From assembly GCA_036522495.1 (NCBI GenBank), contig DATDFS010000231.1, positions 1 through 9,285 of the forward strand: 9,285 bases of DNA, read 5' to 3'. This stretch comes from Nitrososphaera_A sp036522495 (GTDB lineage: Archaea; Thermoproteota; Nitrososphaeria; Nitrososphaerales; Nitrososphaeraceae). The position numbers and the translations under genes are program-made. Position 1 is the stretch's first letter. Each line of letters begins with the position of its first letter. The notes under the pieces were generated by a model. The model was not told the origin of the DNA. It was given only the letters and a program-made list of their open reading frames with translations, and did not search any database. This document shows positions 6,323-9,285 of this stretch, piece by piece.

Positions 6323-6400
6323 GGTAACAGGTGGAAACAAATGATAGCAAACGGTAACAAGGTGGTAGCAATGGTAACAACTCGGTAACAGATGGTAGCA
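6323..6400 (+). repeat. Eight helically phased GGTARCA-type heptamers (putative operator)
   Basis: Heptamers start at 6323 (GGTAACA), 6333 (GGAAACA), 6343 (GATAGCA), 6353 (GGTAACA), 6364 (GGTAGCA), 6373 (GGTAACA), 6384 (GGTAACA) and 6394 (GGTAGCA). Steps are 10, 10, 10, 11, 9, 11 and 10 bases, a mean of about 10.1, so all copies face the same side of the helix. The intervening 2-4 bases are not conserved. The array ends about 40 bases before the ATG at 6442 and directly before an A/T-rich promoter block. It begins with ATGGTAACAGGTG (6321-6333), identical to a 13-mer before the paralogous gene. It is probably a cooperative binding site for an oligomeric DNA-binding protein, perhaps the HTH/coiled-coil protein itself. 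Confidence 0.75.
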
Positions 6401-6410
6401 GCGCTTTGTT

Positions 6411-6427
6411 TTATTTTATTTTATATT
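6411..6427 (+). promoter_or_regulatory. A/T-rich promoter block of HTH copy 2
   Basis: The block TTATTTTATTTTATATT holds two overlapping TATA-like elements. The upstream one (about 6411-6418) is centred 26-27 bases before the ATG at 6442 and would give a leaderless transcript. The downstream one (6420-6427) would place the start at about 6448-6450, inside the reading frame. It lies ten bases after the phased heptamer array. Confidence 0.45.
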
Positions 6428-6441
6428 TATGAAAGCATATC

Positions 6442-6531
6442 ATGGTTCTAACGAGAGAAGAAAAAGAATGACTTGTTTTAGACCTTTACAATCGACGTAC
6501 ACCCATTAGAGAGATTGCAAGAGAAGCCGGA
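6442..6531 (+). pseudogene. N-terminal HTH region of copy 2, interrupted by an in-frame TGA
   Basis: In frame with the main coding part, the sequence from the ATG at 6442 reads MVLTREEKE, then TGA (6469-6471), then LVLDLYNRRTPIREIAREAG and on into the annotated frame. It aligns without gaps to the first HTH of copy 1 (RERERYVLELYNQGKSTREI), and the TGA falls where copy 1 has Arg. A CGA-to-TGA change would explain it. The conserved residues after the stop show that this region was coding until recently. Selenocysteine is unlikely because the position is an ordinary Arg in the paralogue. Confidence 0.75.
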
Positions 6532-7188
6532 ATGTCGTTCAGGGATATAGGGAGAATTATAGATAAAGAAGAGAAGGAGAAAGAAGCAATGGAAGGACAA
6601 GTACAACAGATAACTCAGTCTACACAGGCTTACAAACTATTTTCTGAAGATAAAACTCCTGAAGAGGTGGCTATTGCATTAAATCTAAGACAGCCCCAGG
6701 TAGCTGAATATTATACAGAACACTGGAAGCTGAAGCGATTGTACATGTTAGATCAGATTTATGAAGAGATCAAAGATGATATTGGTTCTTTTGTGAACTT
6801 GTATAGATCAGCTAAGGCTGCAGGTATGAATACACATCATGTAAATAGACTTCTTGCGCTTGCCAATAATCATTTACCGTCAGTCGAATACACATATGAA
6901 ACACGCAAAAGAGAACTAGAGGACCTAGAAGCGGAGAAAGGGAATTCAGCCAGAATTTATCAGGAAATAAATGACAAAATATTATCTATGCGTAAAAGGT
7001 TAGACTCTCTTAATCTAGACTGCGAAAAAGAATTAGCACAAAGGGATCAGCTATATCAGAAAAGAATGAAACTGGAGGTCAGTGTAAGACAATTTCAAAA
7101 CAATAATGAAGAATATGCTAAAATCAAAAAAACTGTTGAGGAAAAAGTTCACAATATTTTGTCCGGTCGGAGAATGGTGTTAAGTTGA
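6532..7188 (+). CDS. Helix-turn-helix / coiled-coil protein, copy 2 (open part)
   Basis: From the ATG at 6532 the open frame gives 218 residues. It lacks most of the first HTH, which lies upstream behind an in-frame TGA. Residues 31-71 form the HTH-like unit shared with copy 1 (AYKLFSEDKTPEEVAIALNL, then YYTEHWKLKRL). Residues 121-210 are a Lys/Glu-rich coiled coil. There is no clear ribosome binding site before 6532, and that start would remove the recognition part of HTH 1, so translation from here may be an artefact of the nonsense mutation or may make a shortened protein keeping only HTH 2 and the coiled coil. It is the first of three co-directional genes (gaps of 70 and 48 bases). The phased heptamer array upstream is its likely control region. 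Confidence 0.65.
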   Translation: MSFRDIGRIIDKEEKEKEAMEGQVQQITQSTQAYKLFSEDKTPEEVAIALNLRQPQVAEYYTEHWKLKRLYMLDQIYEEIKDDIGSFVNLYRSAKAAGMNTHHVNRLLALANNHLPSVEYTYETRKRELEDLEAEKGNSARIYQEINDKILSMRKRLDSLNLDCEKELAQRDQLYQKRMKLEVSVRQFQNNNEEYAKIKKTVEEKVHNILSGRRMVLS

Positions 7189-7258
7189 CACTTTTGTCTT
7201 TAATTGAATCAATGAGGAGGACCAGGATAAATACAATCATTTAATTCATAATAATAAC

Positions 7259-7618
7259 ATGTCTTCAACACCACGAACACAAGCAATAGATTATCATACT
7301 GCTCCCTATGGACAACAACAGCAATACCCATCACAGGCCTATGCAGATATGCTATTAGATGAGGCTCAGGAACTTTACGATAAACTAGCGAAAGATTTGG
7401 TAGACGAAATTATTACTGATTATGCTTCCAGCACATCCTCATCATTATTACCATTGTTACCACCGTCTGAAGAAAGAGAAAGTAATCCAACAACAACTGC
7501 AGCTAATCAGGCCCATATGCATACAGAAGAACATGGATTTACTCAACAGAAATACATGATGACTATTAAGATGCAAGCAACCTTTTATGGATTAAAGGCA
7601 ACCCAACAGGGCCTTTGA
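7259..7618 (+). CDS. Hypothetical Gln-rich 119-residue protein
   Basis: The product starts at the ATG at 7259, preceded by AATTCATAATAATAAC and no Shine-Dalgarno sequence at normal distance (a GGAGG lies some 40 bases upstream). The N-terminal 25 residues are polar and Gln/Tyr-rich (APYGQQQQYPSQAY). Residues about 28-55 form an acidic amphipathic helix (MLLDEAQELYDKLAKDLVDE). A low-complexity Ser/Leu/Pro/Thr region follows, and then a short, more ordered C-terminal end. No membrane segment or known domain is seen. It lies 70 bases after HTH copy 2 in the same direction, so the two may be co-expressed. A helical interaction segment with disordered flanks suggests an adaptor-like or structural role, but this is speculation. 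Confidence 0.55.
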   Translation: MSSTPRTQAIDYHTAPYGQQQQYPSQAYADMLLDEAQELYDKLAKDLVDEIITDYASSTSSSLLPLLPPSEERESNPTTTAANQAHMHTEEHGFTQQKYMMTIKMQATFYGLKATQQGL

Positions 7619-7666
7619 GCTTGAGCTTACACATTATTATTCAGTTTTGCAATAATTATCATTGTT

Positions 7667-7873
7667 ATGTCGTATTACGATAATTACGTTGACGATTCAG
7701 TACAGGCTGACGTTTATGCAACATCAAGTACTGAACATCCATTCTTCGGTCCAGCGACACAGGGAGGAGGCGTAAAAGGGGGAAATTTTGCATCAGGAAA
7801 AGATTATTGGTGGCTGGCTATATTTGTAGGCGTATTGATTGCTATTCCATTTTTAATAAAGAAATTCAAATAG
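7667..7873 (+). CDS. Small C-terminally anchored membrane protein (68 residues)
   Basis: The product starts at the ATG at 7667, 48 bases after the preceding gene. Residues 1-24 are acidic and Tyr-rich (MSYYDNYVDDSVQADVY). Residues 25-46 are Gly-rich (GPATQGGGVKGGNFASGKD). Residues 48-64 form a hydrophobic helix (WWLAIFVGVLIAIPFLI), and the chain ends with KKFK. A single hydrophobic helix followed by a short basic tail is the layout of a tail-anchored protein, with the N-terminal part in the cytoplasm. It is also like small structural proteins of archaeal viruses, but there is no sequence evidence for that here. It is the last gene of the co-directional trio and converges on the small ORF at 7883-8014 with nine bases between stops. 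Confidence 0.6.
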   Translation: MSYYDNYVDDSVQADVYATSSTEHPFFGPATQGGGVKGGNFASGKDYWWLAIFVGVLIAIPFLIKKFK

Positions 7874-7882
7874 TTATTATTA

Positions 7883-8014
7883 TTACTTGACGACTGAAGA
7901 CTGTATATGGAAGTATTCCTGTCCTATGCGTGCCGTAAATCTAGTAGCAGTCACATCTATGGTGCCATAAAGGAAGGTTTTGTACGCCTCCCAAAACTGT
8001 TTCTGCCGCATCAT
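7883..8014 (-). CDS. Small 43-residue protein
   Basis: A minus-strand frame of 43 codons starts at ATG-ATG (8014 and 8011) and ends at TAA 7885-7883. It reads MMRQKQFWEAYKTFLYGTID and then VTATRFTARIGQEYFH. The composition is natural, with aromatic and basic residues well spread and a likely amphipathic helical character. The codons give Thr and Ala with varied third bases, richer in G/C than the surrounding non-coding DNA. A minus-strand AAATATA element (about 8029-8036) lies about 20-25 bases upstream, fitting a leaderless transcript. A TGA two codons before the first ATG limits the frame. No family is recognised; it could also be the surviving 3' end of a longer gene. Confidence 0.5.
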   Translation of the reverse strand: MMRQKQFWEAYKTFLYGTIDVTATRFTARIGQEYFHIQSSVVK

Positions 8015-8058
8015 GTGTCATTTCTCTATATTTTCCTTATCATTGTAATCTGGGCTGT

Positions 8059-8078
8059 AAAAAAATAAAAAAGAAAAT
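8059..8078 (-). terminator. Oligo-T terminator after the DUF1059 gene
   Basis: On the minus strand this is an almost pure T tract (TTTTCTTTTTTATTTTTTTA) 26 bases after the stop of the DUF1059 gene. Archaeal RNA polymerase terminates at such T runs without needing a hairpin. Confidence 0.5.
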
Positions 8079-8103
8079 GTATCTTTTGAGAAGTAGATTA
8101 AAT

Positions 8104-8286
8104 TTAAGATCTTTTAATAAAAGACTTAATTTTATTTTGCATTTCTGGTCTTGATATTTCTTCTTCACTAAAATGATTATCTTGTATTGCATGCTGTTTT
8201 GCTTTTTCCATTAACTCTTCTTCGGTTTCGCCTTTGCATACATGATCACAATCTACGCCTACATCTTTACAGGATATTGTATACAT
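8104..8286 (-). CDS. DUF1059 family protein
   Basis: From the ATG at 8286 the product is 60 residues and opens with MYTISCKDVGVDCDHVCKGE, the hallmark of DUF1059: a beta strand, then CKDVG.DC with two conserved cysteines, then an acidic helix (ETEEELMEKAKQHAIQ) and a C-terminal Lys-rich helix. These small proteins are common in soil archaea and bacteria; their biochemical role is unknown. An ATG 13 codons upstream (8325) gives a longer form, but family members normally begin at the MY-x-ISCKDVG strand, and an A/T element at about 8304-8313 fits transcription starting near 8286. An oligo-T tract follows the stop. Confidence 0.85.
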   Translation of the reverse strand: MYTISCKDVGVDCDHVCKGETEEELMEKAKQHAIQDNHFSEEEISRPEMQNKIKSFIKRS

Positions 8287-8325
8287 TATATCTATATCAT
8301 TTATTAAACAGTTGCATATATCCAT

Positions 8326-8521
8326 ATCGTTAAGGGTATACTAATTATTACTGCAATTTCATTTTTCATAAATCATATTTGATAATTGTTTAACGTTATT
8401 ATTAACGCTCTACTACTATCAATACAGAGAACAAAATACAGAAATATAATTTGATGCCACAAAAGATCATGCTGAAGAAAAAGAGTTCATAAAACGAATT
8501 TTATAGGTTGTGCATATAGGT
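8326..8521. other. Intergenic stretch without a recognised gene
   Basis: About 200 bases of A/T-rich sequence. It holds a small palindrome, CGTTATTATTAACG (about 8394-8407), and a short plus-strand coding-like run (DATKDHAEEKEFIKRIL, then TAG) from about 8452 to 8505 that may belong to the relics further right. Nothing else can be supported. Confidence 0.3.
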
Positions 8522-8686
8522 ATGGACATCAGTAGGATGTAACATAGATATCTCAGACACTATTTGTTGGATAAGAATAAAAGTCCTGGGGCAAATATGC
8601 AAGACTACACAGCTCTCTATAACACCCATATCAAACACCAATCAAAATCCTTGTTCTTAAAAATTGGTATGAAAAATCAGATGTAG
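8522..8686 (+). pseudogene. Coding relic with internal stop
   Basis: A plus-strand frame starts at the ATG at 8522 (MDISRM), meets TAA at 8540, and then stays open for 48 codons to TAG 8684-8686, reading HRYLRHYLLDKNKSPGANMQ and DYTALYNTHIKHQSKSLFLK. The composition is natural protein, not random A/T DNA. There is no start for the open part and no recognised family. It is probably a fragment of a dead gene. Confidence 0.35.
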
Positions 8687-8690
8687 TAAT

Positions 8691-8868
8691 GAAATGGGGG
8701 AACAAGTGGAAAAGAAAAAAGATTTATGATGAACTGTACCAATAATTGAAGAAAAATACGCCGTAAAAAGCTTCCATGATAGTCATACGCATCGCATGTT
8801 AAGCAATGTAAAAAAGGAAATTGATATCCAAGCGTCTCCTCTAATTAGGCAAGGGAAGATAAAGATTT
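8691..8868 (+). pseudogene. Coding relic, weakly like the C-terminal part of a beta-carbonic anhydrase
   Basis: A plus-strand frame reads EMGEQVEKKKDL, then two TGA codons (8727, 8730), then TVPIIEEKYAVKSFHDSHTH, RMLSNVKKEIDIQASPLIRQ and GKIKIF. The stretch N-V-x(n)-S-P-L-I-R-x-G-K-I-K-I resembles the late part of beta-class carbonic anhydrases, where a helix beginning ENV is followed by SP and then a G-K-I/L-x-I strand before the Y-D-x-x-T-G turn. The zinc-ligand part (C..., H..C) is absent, so this is at most a remnant. After the GKIKIF motif the frame runs into the antisense of the SDR fragment, which marks a junction near 8868. Confidence 0.35.
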
Positions 8869-8869
8869 T

Positions 8870-9175
8870 TCAAATTTGTGCCATGCCTCCATCTACGAAC
8901 AGTTCAATACCAGTGATATAGCTGCTGTCATCAGATGCCAAGAATGAGACGGCTTTGGCGATTTCATCATGATTTCCTATTCGACCCATCGGGACAGCGG
9001 CTACAAGGTTGACCTTTATTTGCCTGATTTCTTCCTCAGTCTGAGCCAAGCTATTGAATGCCGGAGTGTCGATTGGGCCAGGACTGACTGCATTGATACG
9101 GATCTTGCGATGTTTCAGATCCACGGTCCATGTACGAGCAAATGACCGTATGGCAGCTTTATTCTCGGATGCCTG
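8870..9175 (-). pseudogene. Truncated SDR-family oxidoreductase (C-terminal third)
   Basis: The minus-strand frame contains KAAIRSFARTWTVDLKHRKI, then RINAVSPGPIDTPAF, MGRIGNHDEIAKAVSFLASD and ITGIELFVDGGM, which are the closing landmarks of classical NAD(P)-dependent short-chain dehydrogenases: the segment after the catalytic Lys, the N-A-V-S-P-G-P-I-x-T strand, the P-x-x-R-I-G-x-x-x-E-I-A helix and the G-x-x-L-x-V-D-G-G end. The family is normally about 250 residues. Here only about 100 are left, and an in-frame TGA (9178-9176) precedes QASENKAA, where a YxxxK motif should be. The Lys is present but the catalytic Tyr position is Ala. The Rossmann nucleotide-binding half and the catalytic Ser are missing, so it cannot be an active enzyme. 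Confidence 0.85.
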
Positions 9176-9285
9176 TCATCAATCGAGAAACGTTCTACAA
9201 ATTTATTAAGAGTTTCCTTTGCTGCGCTAGTGTTATCAGATCTTCTAAATGCATCTGCCAATGTAAAATAAGTTAGCTTTTGGTG
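9115..9285 (-). CDS. Partial gene entering from the right edge, joined to the SDR fragment
   Basis: In a different minus-strand frame the sequence is open from the window edge to TGA 9117-9115. It reads KLTYFTLADAFRRSDNTSAA and KETLNKFVERFSIDD, a natural helical protein, up to about 9175. After that it simply reads the SDR remnant out of frame (HPRIKLPYGHLL). The native gene therefore seems to have lost its 3' end at a junction near 9175. No family is recognised from the visible 38 or so residues. The start lies outside the window. Confidence 0.45.
   Translation of the reverse strand, partial: HQKLTYFTLADAFRRSDNTSAAKETLNKFVERFSIDDRHPRIKLPYGHLLVHGPWI

Noticed and set aside
6323..6400. CRISPR-like array
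   Set aside because: The repeated unit is only 7 bases with 2-4 base gaps. There are no spacers of 25-45 bases and no cas genes.
6469..6471. TGA read as selenocysteine or other recoding in HTH copy 2
   Set aside because: The position is an ordinary Arg in the paralogue, no Cys equivalent exists, and nothing suggests selenoprotein machinery; a nonsense mutation is simpler.
7212..7244. Tiny ORF containing GAGGAGG before the 119-residue gene
   Set aside because: Ten codons only, Arg/Thr by composition, and no support for translation.
8870..9124. An intact short SDR gene starting at the GTG at 9124
   Set aside because: SDR similarity continues upstream of the GTG to about 9165, and the nucleotide-binding half is absent; this is a truncated remnant, not a small enzyme.

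Overview
The window is AT-rich archaeal DNA. The gene set points to an ammonia-oxidising archaeon of the Nitrososphaerales, of the Nitrososphaera or Nitrosocosmicus type. This rests on secreted PsbP-like proteins with Ser/Thr/Asn-rich linkers, a DUF1059 protein, two paralogous helix-turn-helix/coiled-coil proteins, and TATA boxes placed for leaderless transcripts. It is a family-level inference with no marker gene behind it. No rRNA, tRNA, CRISPR array or intact transposase was found.

Layout. 1-1050: two small minus-strand genes, a one-TM protein and a 93-residue unknown, separated by a possible decayed reading frame. 1190-2750: a frameshifted secreted propeller-like pseudogene, overlapped at its 5' end by the first HTH/coiled-coil gene (minus strand), whose upstream region carries GGTAACA motifs. 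2750-3005: possible coding relics. 3006-5800: two secreted PsbP-like proteins, one large with two PsbP-like domains around a beta-rich middle, one small, each with its own apparent promoter. 5800-6320: no convincing intact gene. It holds a strong TATA box, hairpins, a 31-bp imperfect inverted repeat made of two opposed fragments coding for the same Gly-rich motif, and the frameshifted 3' end of a gene. 6320-7880: the second HTH/coiled-coil gene (plus strand), preceded by eight GGTARCA-type heptamers at one-helical-turn spacing and followed by two small unknown genes, the last encoding a C-terminally anchored membrane protein. 7880-8330: a 43-codon minus-strand ORF and the DUF1059 gene. 8340-9285: decay and rearrangement, with two plus-strand coding relics, the C-terminal third of an SDR oxidoreductase, and a different coding frame entering from the right edge.

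The main result links the two HTH/coiled-coil loci. Both have an identical 13-bp motif (ATGGTAACAGGTG) about 113-121 bp before their start codons, with further GGTAACA copies between motif and gene; at the second locus these form a helically phased array. This suggests a paralogous regulator family reading a shared iterated operator. The second copy carries an in-frame TGA exactly where its paralogue has an arginine in the first HTH, so it is either recently disabled or N-terminally shortened. Broken genes flank both loci, so the cassettes sit in unstable accessory DNA.
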